A DNA stretch of 64,000 nucleotides from Gemmobacter aquarius (GTDB lineage Bacteria; Pseudomonadota; Alphaproteobacteria; Rhodobacterales; Rhodobacteraceae), in assembly GCF_003060865.1 (NCBI RefSeq), contig NZ_CP028918.1, positions 1,910,001 to 1,974,000 on the forward strand. Direction: 5' to 3'. The notes beneath the pieces are model-generated. The model was not told the origin of the DNA, searched no databases, and was given only the letters and a program-made list of their open reading frames with translations. Positions within the stretch are counted from its first letter, which is position 1; each line of letters opens with the position of its first letter. This document shows positions 42,308 to 54,493 of the stretch, piece by piece. The translations under genes and the position numbers were made by a program.

Positions 42308-42663
42308 GCGACGGGTTCGCTGAGAACGGTTTCGCCCTGCATGCCGATGGAGGTAAAAAAGCACGAGCGGCGGTTGGTGTGGCAGGCGGGGCCGGTCTGG
42401 TCGACCAGCACAAGCAGGCAGTCGCGGTCGCAATCGACGCGCAGTTCCACAAGCCGCTGGATGTGGCCCGAAGTTTCGCCCTTGATCCAGAAGCCCTGCC
42501 GCGAGCGCGACCAATAGGTGACGCGCCCGGTGGCGAGGGTTTGCGCCACTGCGTCAGGGTTCATCCACGCCATCATCAGAACCTCGCCGCTGGCATGGTC
42601 TTGTGCGATGCAGGGGATCAGGCCGTTCGGATCATATTTCAGCGAAGCAGGGTCAAAGGGCAT
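42304..42663 (-). CDS. hisI: Phosphoribosyl-AMP cyclohydrolase
   Basis: A 119-residue enzyme for the third step of histidine synthesis, opening the adenine ring of phosphoribosyl-AMP in the cytoplasm. Metal-binding features are WSRSRQGFWIKGETSGHIQ, VDCDRDCLLVLVDQ and ACHTNRRSCFF, with the Zn cysteines. The HisE domain is absent, so it is the single-function form. The ATG giving MPFDPASLKYDPNG is standard. It is divergent from the NifU-like gene. Confidence 0.95.
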   Translation of the reverse strand: MPFDPASLKYDPNGLIPCIAQDHASGEVLMMAWMNPDAVAQTLATGRVTYWSRSRQGFWIKGETSGHIQRLVELRVDCDRDCLLVLVDQTGPACHTNRRSCFFTSIGMQGETVLSEPVA

Positions 42664-42729
42664 CGGCCTTCTCCTTGGCAGGGCGGCGGGTCGGGTCTAT
42701 CTATGGTGCAAGCGGCGCAAGGGGAAGTC

Positions 42730-43179
42730 ATGTCCGACAGCGATCTGGTCAAGCTTTATTCGGGCCGTATTCTGGCACTGGCGGCCGACATTCCGCATCT
42801 GGGCCGACTGTCCGCGCCGGACGGGACGGCGAAGAGGCGCTCGCCCTTGTGCGGATCGACCGTGACGGTGGATGTGACCGTAGCGGACGGGCGGATTACG
42901 GGCTTCGGGCAGGATGTGAAGGCCTGCGCGCTGGGTCAGGCTGCGGCGGCTGTCGTCGGGGCAGCGGCCCTTGGGCGGTCGCGCGACGAGGTGGCGCTTG
43001 CGCGGGAGCAGTTGGTTGCCATGCTGAAGGCGGGCGGCCCTGCCCCCGATGCGCCGTTCGACGGGCTGGAGGTGCTGCTTCCGGCGCGGGAATATGCCAA
43101 TCGTCATGCCTCGATCCTGCTGTCGCTGGACGCGACGGTTGATGCGCTGGATGCGGCCGAGGCAAAGCTGGCGGGATAA
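42730..43179 (+). CDS. NifU/IscU-like iron-sulfur scaffold protein, third Cys replaced
   Basis: A 149-residue protein of the IscU/NifU N-terminal fold. C41 is in SPLCGSTVTVDV and C66 in KACALGQAAAAVV, matching the first two cluster cysteines. At the position of the third cysteine the sequence is NRHASILL, with alanine 127 after histidine 126, so a normal IscU cluster site is incomplete. It may be a scaffold variant of the Rhodobacteraceae lineage or a protein that no longer builds clusters. AAGGGGAAG precedes the ATG. It stands alone. Confidence 0.82.
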   Translation: MSDSDLVKLYSGRILALAADIPHLGRLSAPDGTAKRRSPLCGSTVTVDVTVADGRITGFGQDVKACALGQAAAAVVGAAALGRSRDEVALAREQLVAMLKAGGPAPDAPFDGLEVLLPAREYANRHASILLSLDATVDALDAAEAKLAG

Positions 43180-43208
43180 AAAAACCGCCGCGCGTCGGGT
43201 GACGGCGG
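43178..43208 (-). terminator. Minus-strand terminator for the 40-residue membrane protein gene
   Basis: Read on the minus strand, CCGCCG and CGGCGG enclose a 12-base loop and are followed by seven T. Its last bases coincide with the NifU-like stop codon. It lies 108 bases after the stop of the small gene. Confidence 0.7.
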
Positions 43209-43316
43209 CGGCAAGTCGCGAATCTTTCCGGGGCGAAGGGCTTGGGGAACCCTGTGGCGTCACTTGGGGACCGACGCGACCCCGGTCGCAAAGACCGCAG
43301 GCAGAAAGCGAATGGG

Positions 43317-43439
43317 TCAGGCCGCGCCCGAGATGTAGAGGCCGGCGATAAGCAGCGAAAACAGGGTGACCATACCGACCGCGTCTTCGATCAGCGTGGC
43401 GCGGGAGCGGACGACGATTTCCTTGAGTTCCGTAAACAT
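43317..43439 (-). CDS. Small single-helix membrane protein (40 aa)
   Basis: A 40-residue protein: a charged N-terminal half (MFTELKEIVVRSRATLIEDA) and one C-terminal transmembrane helix (VGMVTLFSLLIAGLYISGAA). A near-perfect ribosome binding site, GGAGGTGCC, stands 4-10 bases before the ATG, and a terminator follows downstream, so transcription and translation are both well marked. The regular length and amphipathic head suggest a regulator or subunit of a membrane complex; I cannot name it. Confidence 0.75.
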   Translation of the reverse strand: MFTELKEIVVRSRATLIEDAVGMVTLFSLLIAGLYISGAA

Positions 43440-43603
43440 CAGGCACCTCCGTTGGCGTTTGTTGCTACTTTGTTCTCATAATTCCCCGAATCGGGCAAGA
43501 ACTTTTTAGCAACATTCGGGAACACAAGGGCAACTTTTGGGTAAGCCTGCGGAAAGTAATGAAAATTTTACACGCCTTGAACCGGAGCGCAGGGGGCAAA
43601 GCG

Positions 43604-43656
43604 CGGGGGGCTGTCTGCCCCCCGACCCCCGAGGATTTTTGAGCAAGCGTGAAAAG
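43604..43656 (+). repeat. Dispersed GC-stem / GAGGATTTTT element
   Basis: CGGGGGGC pairs with GCCCCCCG over TGTCT, followed by ACCCCCGAGGATTTTTGAG and CAAGCGTGAAAAGG. The stem and C-run are identical to the copy at 9878, while the tail resembles that at 34937. It precedes the recG stop on the convergent side. Confidence 0.7.
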
Positions 43657-43674
43657 GCGGCCTTGGGCGATACG

Positions 43675-48031
<4,357 letters not shown>

Positions 48032-48069
48032 TTAGGGGGCGACCGAGGCCGCGTCCAGAGCGGAGCGCT

Positions 48070-48789
48070 TCAGCTTGCCGCAGCGACCGGAACGCGGCGC
48101 AGCACCATTTCCGGGATCGGATCACGCATGACATAGCCGCGGCCCCAGACGGTTTCGATATAATTTTCGCCGCCGGTGGCTTCGGACAGTTTCTTGCGCA
48201 GTTTGCAAATGAACACGTCGATGATCTTGAGCTCGGGTTCGTCCATGCCGCCGTAAAGGTGGTTGAGGAACATTTCCTTGGTCAGGGTCGTGCCCTTACG
48301 CAAGCTGAGCAGTTCGAGGATCTGGTATTCCTTGCCGGTCAGGTGGACCGACTTGCCCTCGACATCGACGGTTTTGGCATCGAGATTGACGCCGACCATG
48401 CCCGTGCGGATGACCGATTGGGCGTGCCCCTTGGAGCGGCGTATGATGGCGTGAATGCGGGCGATCAGCTCTTCGCGGTGGAAGGGCTTGGTCATGTAAT
48501 CATCCGCGCCGAAACCGAAACCGCGGATCTTGTTGTCGGTGTCGTCAGACCCCGACAGGATCAGGATCGGGGTTTCGATCTTGGCCATACGCAACTGGCG
48601 CAACACTTCATGCCCGCTCATGTCGGGCAGGTTGAGGTCGAGCAGGATCAGATCGTAATCGTAGAGCTTTGCCAGATCCACGCCATCTTCACCAAGATCG
48701 GTGCAGTAGACGTTGAAATTGGCATGGGTGAGCATGAGTTCGATGCTGCGCGACGTCGCAGGATCGTCTTCGACAAGAAGGATTCGCAT
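48070..48789 (-). CDS. ctrA: Cell cycle response regulator CtrA
   Basis: A 239-residue OmpR-type response regulator, the master regulator of cell-cycle, motility and gene-transfer-agent genes in alphaproteobacteria. The receiver domain has phospho-acceptor D51 ([13 protein letters not shown]) and KPF at the switch lysine. The winged-helix domain reads [33 protein letters not shown], with DNA-contact residues [16 protein letters not shown], close to Caulobacter CtrA. GGAGTG precedes the ATG. The 89-base gap to sciP contains a promoter with a GANTC site. SciP, encoded just upstream, binds CtrA. Confidence 0.97.
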   Translation of the reverse strand: MRILLVEDDPATSRSIELMLTHANFNVYCTDLGEDGVDLAKLYDYDLILLDLNLPDMSGHEVLRQLRMAKIETPILILSGSDDTDNKIRGFGFGADDYMTKPFHREELIARIHAIIRRSKGHAQSVIRTGMVGVNLDAKTVDVEGKSVHLTGKEYQILELLSLRKGTTLTKEMFLNHLYGGMDEPELKIIDVFICKLRKKLSEATGGENYIETVWGRGYVMRDPIPEMVLRRVPVAAAS

Positions 48790-48844
48790 TCGTTACACTC
48801 CGTAAAGCCGCCTAAAGCGACATTGCAGACCACTGATTAAACAA

Positions 48845-48872
48845 AGATTACTATGACCAAATATGGATTCAA
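48845..48872 (-). promoter_or_regulatory. Candidate ctrA promoter with a GANTC site in the -35
   Basis: On the minus strand TTGAAT and TAATCT are 16 bases apart, 56 bases or more upstream of the ATG. The -35 overlaps GAATC (48866-48870), a CcrM methylation site. In Caulobacter the ctrA P1 promoter likewise carries GANTC near the -35, tying transcription to hemimethylation; that the same applies here is inference. Confidence 0.5.
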
Positions 48873-48878
48873 AACAAC

Positions 48879-49157
48879 TCAAAATTGCCGGTATTCCTGT
48901 ATTTTGGTGACGCGCAGGCCGGCGAGGCCGTATTTTTGCACTGCAACTTCCCAAATCGAGAATTCTTCATCGGACAGGGCGTAGCGGTCGAGGGCAGCTT
49001 CGCGGCTGATCAGGCCCGCTTCGACCGCCATGACGACCAGCGCCTTGCGCCGTGCGACCCAGCGGCGGGTATCGGCGGGCGGCAGGTCGGCGCGGGTCAT
49101 CACCGTGCCGTCCGACAGCGTGACCTGACGGGGACCGTCGACGCGTTTGATATACAT
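48879..49157 (-). CDS. sciP: CtrA inhibitor SciP (DUF1153)
   Basis: A 92-residue helix-turn-helix protein that binds CtrA at its promoters and blocks recruitment of RNA polymerase, which restricts CtrA-activated genes to part of the cell cycle. The DUF1153/SciP signature TRADLPPADTRRWVARRKALVVMAVEAGLIS and the end YGLAGLRVTKIQEYRQF match Caulobacter SciP. GGAGAG precedes the ATG. The gene is immediately upstream of ctrA on the same strand, and its own upstream region holds a CtrA-like box. Confidence 0.93.
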   Translation of the reverse strand: MYIKRVDGPRQVTLSDGTVMTRADLPPADTRRWVARRKALVVMAVEAGLISREAALDRYALSDEEFSIWEVAVQKYGLAGLRVTKIQEYRQF

Positions 49158-49203
49158 CTGGGCAACTCTCCCTAATCCTCGGCACGATCATCGCGCGAAT
49201 CCC

Positions 49204-49218
49204 TTAAGCAAAGCTGAA
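49204..49218. promoter_or_regulatory. CtrA box TTAA-N7-TGAA upstream of sciP and mnmA
   Basis: TTAAGCAAAGCTGAA has the spacing of the CtrA site TTAA-N7-TTAA with one mismatch, about 50 bases before the sciP ATG and 86 bases before mnmA. In Caulobacter CtrA activates sciP, which would close a feedback loop here. Confidence 0.4.
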
Positions 49219-49303
49219 GTGCCGAGCGGGCGGGGCAGGACTTGTGAAAGCGGGCGATTTTCCTTATTTGTGCCGCCTTATCCAATGATCCGGACGTGGC
49301 ACC

Positions 49304-50440
49304 ATGCTCGACCAACCCCTGAATTCGCTCGGCCTGCCCAAACCCCCGTCGAAAACGCGGGTCGTCGTTGCCATGTCGGGCGGCGTGGATTCGTCGGTGG
49401 TGGCGGCGGTCCTGAAGGACGAGGGCTATGACGTCGTGGGCGTCACCTTGCAGCTATACGATCACGGGGCGGCGCTGGCGAAAAAGGGCGCCTGCTGTGC
49501 GGGGCGCGACATCCATGATGCGCGGCGCGTGGCCGAAACCATGGGGTTCCCGCATTACGTGCTGGATTACGAGAACACCTTTCGCGAGGCGGTGATCGAG
49601 GAATTCGCCGATGCCTATCTTGCGGGGGCGACGCCTGTGCCCTGCATCCGCTGCAACGAACGGGTGAAGTTCAAGGATCTGCTGGCCACGGCAAAGGATC
49701 TGGACGCCGATTGCATGGCGACGGGCCATTACATCCAGCGCAAGATGGGGCTGGCGGGGCCAGAGTTGCACATGGCGGCGGATGCGAACCGCGACCAGAG
49801 CTATTTCCTGTTCTCGACCACGCCCGAACAACTGGCTTATCTGCGCTTTCCGCTGGGGCATCTGGCCTCCAAGGCCGAGACGCGGGCGCTGGCGCTGCGC
49901 TACGGGCTGCCGGTGGCCGACAAGCCCGACAGTCAGGACATCTGCTTCGTGCCGAATGGCGACTATGCCGCCGTGATCGAAAAGCTGCGCCCCGGTGCGG
50001 CCGATCCGGGCGAGATCGTCGATCTGGAGGGCAATGTGCTGGGCACCCACCGCGGCGTGATCCATTACACCATCGGACAGCGCAAGGGGCTGGGGATCGG
50101 GGGCTTGGAAGATCCGGTGTATGTGGTGCGGCTTGATCCTGCCACGCGGCGCGTCGTCGTGGGGCCGAAGGCGGCGCTGGCAACACGGGTCATTCCGGTG
50201 CGCGAGATCAACTGGCTGGGGGATGCGCCCTTTGCCTCGCAGGGGGAATGGCACTGCCACGTCAAGGTGCGCTCGACGCGGCCGCCGCGTCCGGCGGTGA
50301 TCAGGCCCTTGTCGGCGACCGAGGCGGAGGTCGAATTGCTCGACCCCGAAGACGGGGTTTCGGCAGGGCAGGCTTGCGTGTTCTATGCCCCCGATGACAG
50401 CAGGGTTTTCGGCGGCGGCTGGGTCTGGCGCGGACGTTAA
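49304..50440 (+). CDS. mnmA: tRNA 2-thiouridylase MnmA
   Basis: A 378-residue ATP-pyrophosphatase that thiolates U34 of tRNA-Lys, -Glu and -Gln. The PP-loop is [16 protein letters not shown] at residues 21-37. The first catalytic cysteine is in [12 protein letters not shown] and the second in [35 protein letters not shown] and the C-terminal beta-barrel complete the family pattern. Extra N-terminal 18 residues precede the PP-loop domain. It is divergent from sciP. Confidence 0.95.
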   Translation: MLDQPLNSLGLPKPPSKTRVVVAMSGGVDSSVVAAVLKDEGYDVVGVTLQLYDHGAALAKKGACCAGRDIHDARRVAETMGFPHYVLDYENTFREAVIEEFADAYLAGATPVPCIRCNERVKFKDLLATAKDLDADCMATGHYIQRKMGLAGPELHMAADANRDQSYFLFSTTPEQLAYLRFPLGHLASKAETRALALRYGLPVADKPDSQDICFVPNGDYAAVIEKLRPGAADPGEIVDLEGNVLGTHRGVIHYTIGQRKGLGIGGLEDPVYVVRLDPATRRVVVGPKAALATRVIPVREINWLGDAPFASQGEWHCHVKVRSTRPPRPAVIRPLSATEAEVELLDPEDGVSAGQACVFYAPDDSRVFGGGWVWRGR

Positions 50441-50507
50441 GGCGCAGTTCTTCGACAAAAGATCGGCGTGAGCGGTCGGGAGCGTTGCGCGCTTGGCCGC
50501 TGGCGGA

Positions 50508-50568
50508 GCGGGGGTTTCACACCCCCGCGCCCCCGTGGGATATTTTCAGACAGAAAATGCGGGCAGGT
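50508..50568 (+). repeat. Dispersed GC-stem / GGGATATTT element overlapping the lpxB end
   Basis: GCGGGGGT pairs with ACCCCCGC over TTCAC, then GCCCCCGTGGGATATTTTC and AGACAGAAAATGCGGG. The reverse strand of its last part encodes the final residues of LpxB (PAFSV) and the stop codon. Confidence 0.75.
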
Positions 50569-51691
50569 GGGCGAGGACCGAGCGGGCGGCGCGCAGGCCC
50601 GGAGCTTCGCCGCCTTTGCCGAGGCGGTGCATGGTGGTTCGCATCGCCTCGGCTTGGGATTCGGGGTTGGCGATGAGGGCGAGGACGGCCGTAGCGATGC
50701 GGTCGGCGGTGGCGTCGGGGCCGATGAATTCGGGGACGCTGCGGGTTTCGGAGACGAGGTTGACCAGCGTCACCGTGTCGATCAGGGCCGCGCGGCGCAT
50801 CAGCCATAGGGTGACGGGGTTCATGTCGTAAGCGATGACCATCGGGCAGTCGTTGGCGGCGAGTTCCAGAGAGACGGTCCCCGAGGCTGCGATGGCGACG
50901 GTGGCTGCGGCGAAGGCGCCGCGTTTGCGGGCGGGGTCGGTGATGATTTCCGGCTGGACCGGCCATGTGGCGGTCAGCTCGCGCACGAGGGGTTCGACGT
51001 GTCGCACGGTCGGCAGGGCCACGCGCAGGTCGGGGTGCTGTGTTTGCAGCCGCGCGAGGGTTTGGCCGAGGATGGGCGCGAGGCGGGTCACCTCGGCCTT
51101 GCGTGATCCGGGAAGGGCGAGGATGAGAGGGCCGGTTCCGGTGAAGGCTGCGCGTTCCCCGGGTGTGGCGAGGGGGTCGGAAACGACCGGATGGCCGACG
51201 AAATCGCAGGTCATGCCCGCGGCCTGCATATAGGGCGGCTCGAAGGGGAGAAGGGCCAGCACATGGTCGATGTGGCGGGCCATTTTCGCTGCGCGTCCGG
51301 GGCGCCATGCCCAGACCGAGGGCGCGACGTAGTGGATGGTGCGGATCTCCGGGCGGGCGGCTTTGACGATTGCCGCGACCCGCAGGCCGAAATCGGGGCT
51401 GTCGATGGTGACCAGCGCATCGGGGCCTGCGTCGATCACGGCTTGGGCGGTCTGGTGAATGCGGCGCTTTAGGGCGCGGTATTTGGGGATGATCTCGGCC
51501 AGCCCCATGACGGAGAGTTCCTCCATCGGGAAAAGGCTGGCCATGCCTGCTGCCTGCATCTCGGGGCCTGCGACCCCAAGGAAACGGGTGGCGGGTTCGA
51601 GTTGCAGGAGGCCGCGCATCAGGGCTGCGCCAAGGCGGTCGCCGGAGGGTTCCCCGGCGACGAGGAACAGGGTCAGGCCGTCCGCGCGCAC
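50546..51691 (-). CDS. lpxB: Lipid-A-disaccharide synthase
   Basis: A 381-residue GT19 glycosyltransferase that joins UDP-diacylglucosamine and lipid X to the disaccharide of lipid A on the inner-membrane face. Family sequences are FLVAGEPSGDRLGAALMRGL, GVAGPEMQAAGM, YVAPSVWAWRPGRA, FVGHPVVSDP, LPGSRKAEVTRLAPIL and SGTVSLELAANDCPMVIAY. I use the GTG that gives VRADGLTLFLVAG, overlapping the end of lpxI by 19 bases; a CTG at the lpxI stop is a shorter alternative. Its last five residues and stop come from a dispersed repeat element. Confidence 0.92.
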   Translation of the reverse strand: MRADGLTLFLVAGEPSGDRLGAALMRGLLQLEPATRFLGVAGPEMQAAGMASLFPMEELSVMGLAEIIPKYRALKRRIHQTAQAVIDAGPDALVTIDSPDFGLRVAAIVKAARPEIRTIHYVAPSVWAWRPGRAAKMARHIDHVLALLPFEPPYMQAAGMTCDFVGHPVVSDPLATPGERAAFTGTGPLILALPGSRKAEVTRLAPILGQTLARLQTQHPDLRVALPTVRHVEPLVRELTATWPVQPEIITDPARKRGAFAAATVAIAASGTVSLELAANDCPMVIAYDMNPVTLWLMRRAALIDTVTLVNLVSETRSVPEFIGPDATADRIATAVLALIANPESQAEAMRTTMHRLGKGGEAPGLRAARSVLAHLPAFSV

Positions 51692-52473
51692 AGGAAAAGA
51701 CCGTGGCGGTTGGCGGTTTCGATCATGGCGGGCAGGTTCAGGGTGATCACGCCGCCCGCTTCCCATACGATACCGCCGAGGCCGGCTTTGGCCGCGTTCT
51801 CCACCGTGTCGGGGCCAAGGGTGGGCAGGTCGATCCGGCGGTCTTGCAAGGGTTTGGGGGCTTTGTAGAACAGGCCCTTTGCGCCTGCGGGGCGCAGGTG
51901 GGACAGGGCGGCGACCGAGGCGAGCATGGCATCGGTGCCCGACAGGGTTTCGACGGCGAGACAGAGGCCCTGTTGCACCACCGCGCCCTGCCCCACGTCG
52001 ACGCGGCCCAAGGCGGCGGTGATGGTGGCGGCGCGGATGGCGTCAGACTCGTCGCGGGGAGTCATCGCTCCGGCGTAGAGGCCTGCGGCGGGGACGAGGG
52101 CGGGGGCAATGTCGGGCACGCCGGTTATGGCGAAGCCGGCTTCCTCGAAGATCGCCAGAACCTCGCGCAACGTCGCATCATCGCCCTGCCCCATCGCGGC
52201 CAGAAGGCGCGGGACGATGGTGGCTGTGGCGGGGTCGAAAAGTGCGGGGTCAAGGCGCGGGCGCTGCACTGCTCCGGCGAAACAGACGCGGGTGACGCCT
52301 GCGTCTTCGAGTTGGCGCAGGAAGGGCATCAGCCGTTCGACGCGGAAACTGGTGTCGGGTGTCACGCCAGCGGGCATGAAACCGTCGAGTGCGGCCATAT
52401 AGGGGCGCTGCGGCAGGGCTGCCACCAGCGCGGCGGGCAAGGCCCCTGCCCCTGCGATGAGGGCGAGCGTCAT
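51673..52473 (-). CDS. lpxI: UDP-2,3-diacylglucosamine pyrophosphatase LpxI
   Basis: A 266-residue enzyme that hydrolyses UDP-diacylglucosamine to lipid X, the alphaproteobacterial substitute for LpxH. The DUF1009/LpxI family is evident from LALIAGAGALPAALVAALPQ, the RPYMAALDGF start and the C-terminal GAKGLFYKAPKPLQDRRIDLPTLGPDTVENAAKAGLGGIVWEAGGVI. The ATG overlaps the lpxA stop by four bases, and lpxB overlaps its end, so lpxA-lpxI-lpxB are translated as one unit. Confidence 0.94.
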   Translation of the reverse strand: MTLALIAGAGALPAALVAALPQRPYMAALDGFMPAGVTPDTSFRVERLMPFLRQLEDAGVTRVCFAGAVQRPRLDPALFDPATATIVPRLLAAMGQGDDATLREVLAIFEEAGFAITGVPDIAPALVPAAGLYAGAMTPRDESDAIRAATITAALGRVDVGQGAVVQQGLCLAVETLSGTDAMLASVAALSHLRPAGAKGLFYKAPKPLQDRRIDLPTLGPDTVENAAKAGLGGIVWEAGGVITLNLPAMIETANRHGLFLCARTA

Positions 52474-53267
52474 TTCGGCGTCAGGAAAGAGCGGTCCGAG
52501 GCGGCGAGGATGAATTCGGTCATCTCGCGCACATGGATGCTGTCGGTTTCTTCCTGCAGGCGGCGGGCGCGGTCCAGAAAGGTACCCTCGCCCTGTGCCA
52601 GCATCTGGTAGGCGGCGCGCAATGCGGTGATGTCGGCGCGCTCGACGCCGCGACGTTTGAGACCGACGAGGTTCAGCCCGTCCAACTCTCCGCGCGGGGC
52701 CTGCACGAGGCCGTAGGGGATCACGTCATTCGTGACCATGGTCACGGCACCGATGATCGCGCCGCGTCCGATGCGGACCCATTGGTGCACGCCGGACAAG
52801 CCTCCGACGATGACATCATCGCCCAGCACGCAATGGCCCGCGATGGCGACGTGGTTCACAAGGATCACGCGGTCGCCGATCCGGGCATCGTGGCCGACAT
52901 GCGCGCCGGTCATGATAAGTACATCGTCGCCGACGCGGGTGATGCCGCCGCCCCCTTCGGTGCCGAGGTTCAGGGTTGCCGCCTCGCGGATGCGGCAGCG
53001 TTTGCCGACGATCAGGCGGGTTTTCTCGCCCTTGTACTTCAGGTCTTGCGGCACCTCGCCCACGGTGGCGAAGGGGAAGATCACCGTTTCATCGCCGATC
53101 TCGGTCCAGCCTGTCACCACGGCGTGGCTTTTGACCACCACGTTTTCGCCCAGCGTGACATCGGGACCGATCAGGCTGAAGGGGCCTACCGATGCGCCTG
53201 CGCCGATGGTCGCCCCGTCTTCGATCACCGCCGAGGGGTGGATGCGGGCTGTCGGGTGGATGGTCAT
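52470..53267 (-). CDS. lpxA: UDP-N-acetylglucosamine O-acyltransferase
   Basis: A 265-residue trimeric left-handed beta-helix acyltransferase for the first step of lipid A synthesis, loading 3-hydroxyacyl from ACP onto UDP-GlcNAc. Hexapeptide repeats run from [32 protein letters not shown] through the catalytic-His region [45 protein letters not shown], then the C-terminal helices ending LTPK. The start overlaps the fabZ stop by ATGA. Confidence 0.96.
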   Translation of the reverse strand: MTIHPTARIHPSAVIEDGATIGAGASVGPFSLIGPDVTLGENVVVKSHAVVTGWTEIGDETVIFPFATVGEVPQDLKYKGEKTRLIVGKRCRIREAATLNLGTEGGGGITRVGDDVLIMTGAHVGHDARIGDRVILVNHVAIAGHCVLGDDVIVGGLSGVHQWVRIGRGAIIGAVTMVTNDVIPYGLVQAPRGELDGLNLVGLKRRGVERADITALRAAYQMLAQGEGTFLDRARRLQEETDSIHVREMTEFILAASDRSFLTPK

Positions 53268-53788
53268 GTATCGGCCTTGTCAGCCTTGGGGTCAGCCTTG
53301 GGGTCAGCCTTGGGGTCAGCCTTGGGGTCAGCCTTGGGCACATCGAACATGGCCATGAAGGTGGCTTCGCAGGCGAGTTCGCCTTCGACCATGGCGCGGC
53401 CTTCGAATTTCCAGACTTTGCCGCCGCCGCGCAGGGCTTTGACATGCAGTTCGAGCACGTCGCCCGGCACGACCTTGCGGCGGAATTTGACGCCGTCGAC
53501 GCCCATGAAGAAAACCTTGGCCTGTTTGTCGACGAGGTCCATGGTCAACCCGACGAGAATGCCGGAGGTCTGCGCCATGGCTTCGATGATCATCACACCC
53601 GGAAAGATCGGCATGCCGGGAAAGTGGCCGGTGAATTGCGGTTCGTTGATGGTGACGTTCTTGATGCCGACACAGCTTTCGCCGACGATGATGTCGCGCA
53701 CCTTGTCGACCAGAAGAAAGGGGTAGCGGTGCGGGATGATCCGCTGGATCAGATCGAGGTCCGCGCTAAGGGCTGCGCCGTTTGTCAT
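53264..53788 (-). CDS. fabZ: 3-hydroxyacyl-ACP dehydratase FabZ, with a KADP-repeat tail
   Basis: A 174-residue hot-dog-fold dehydratase of fatty acid synthesis, which competes with LpxA for 3-hydroxyacyl-ACP. Catalytic residues are H55 in [12 protein letters not shown] and E69 in [11 protein letters not shown]. The start [15 protein letters not shown] is standard. The normal protein ends near DVP; here five exact 12-bp units add KADP repeats and the tail KADKADT. The lysine/aspartate tail is outside the catalytic fold. Overlaps lpxA by ATGA, and skp lies 109 bases upstream. Confidence 0.96.
   Translation of the reverse strand: MTNGAALSADLDLIQRIIPHRYPFLLVDKVRDIIVGESCVGIKNVTINEPQFTGHFPGMPIFPGVMIIEAMAQTSGILVGLTMDLVDKQAKVFFMGVDGVKFRRKVVPGDVLELHVKALRGGGKVWKFEGRAMVEGELACEATFMAMFDVPKADPKADPKADPKADPKADKADT
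53279..53338 (-). repeat. Minisatellite: five exact 12-bp units in fabZ
   Basis: GTCAGCCTTGGG on the plus strand occurs five times in direct succession without a mismatch (coding strand CCCAAGGCTGAC, protein KADP). The unit length is a multiple of three, so gain or loss of units would change the tail without a frameshift. Confidence 0.95.
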
Positions 53789-53896
53789 CGAAATCTCCTT
53801 CAATCTGTCCCTGCATGACCCGCTTTCGGGCCGGTGCCACGCCTTGGGGCGCTGTATGGGCAAGTGACTAGCAACTTGGGCCGGACGAGACAAGCA

Positions 53897-54493
53897 TCAG
53901 GGCTTCGGCTTGGGTTCCGGAGAGGGTGCCGTGGTTGGAGGCCCGTCACCCGTGCCGAGGACGGTGTCGATGCGGGCGATTGCGGTATCGGTCACGTCGA
54001 TGCCGCGCAGCGACAGGATAATCGAATTCTTGTCGAAGATCGCGACCGCGCCGCTGTCGCGCATCAGATCGCCAAGCACCGGAATCGCGGCTTCGAGGAA
54101 GCGTTGCTGTTCGGCCTCGCGCTTGGCGGCGATGGTGCGGGATTTGGCTTCCTGGGCGGAACGGATCCCTTCTGCCTTGGTGTCGAAATCCCTGGCAAGG
54201 ATCTGGAACCTGTCGGCGGGCAGCGTGGCGCGGCGGTCGGTCAGGTCGCGTTCTTCGGCTTCGAGCGCCTTTTCCAGCCGCAGGTTTTCGGCAATCAACG
54301 CGTCGCTATCGGCCTTGAAGCGCGCATCGACCGCCTTGCCGAACAGGGTTTCGGCAAACAGCCGGTCGCGGTCGAGGGTCAAAATCGGTGATGGAATTTT
54401 CGTCAAAGGAGCGGGGGGCGCATCCTGCGCCCCTGCCCCGAGTGTGGTTGCCGCGATAAGAAGCGCGGCCAGACGCAACGCCGCGCCGCGCAT
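53897..54493 (-). CDS. skp: OmpH/Skp family periplasmic chaperone
   Basis: A 198-residue exported protein: signal peptide MRGAALRLAALLIAATTLGAGA, then the Skp-like domain with ILTLDRDRLFAETLFGKAV, a long helical hairpin (DSDALIAENLRLEKALEAEERDLTDRRATLPADRFQILARDFDTKAEGIRSAQEAKSRTI) and LMRDSGAVAIFDKNSIILSL, the strand that closes the trimer body. Skp escorts unfolded outer-membrane proteins to BamA. A proline-rich tail (PPTTAPSPEPKPKP) is added. Its start overlaps the bamA stop by one base. Confidence 0.9.
   Translation of the reverse strand: MRGAALRLAALLIAATTLGAGAQDAPPAPLTKIPSPILTLDRDRLFAETLFGKAVDARFKADSDALIAENLRLEKALEAEERDLTDRRATLPADRFQILARDFDTKAEGIRSAQEAKSRTIAAKREAEQQRFLEAAIPVLGDLMRDSGAVAIFDKNSIILSLRGIDVTDTAIARIDTVLGTGDGPPTTAPSPEPKPKP

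Noticed and set aside
53279..53338. Frameshift or assembly artefact in fabZ
   Set aside because: The repeat unit is 12 bp and in frame, and the stop overlaps lpxA exactly as expected for the operon, so the tail is consistent with real coding sequence.
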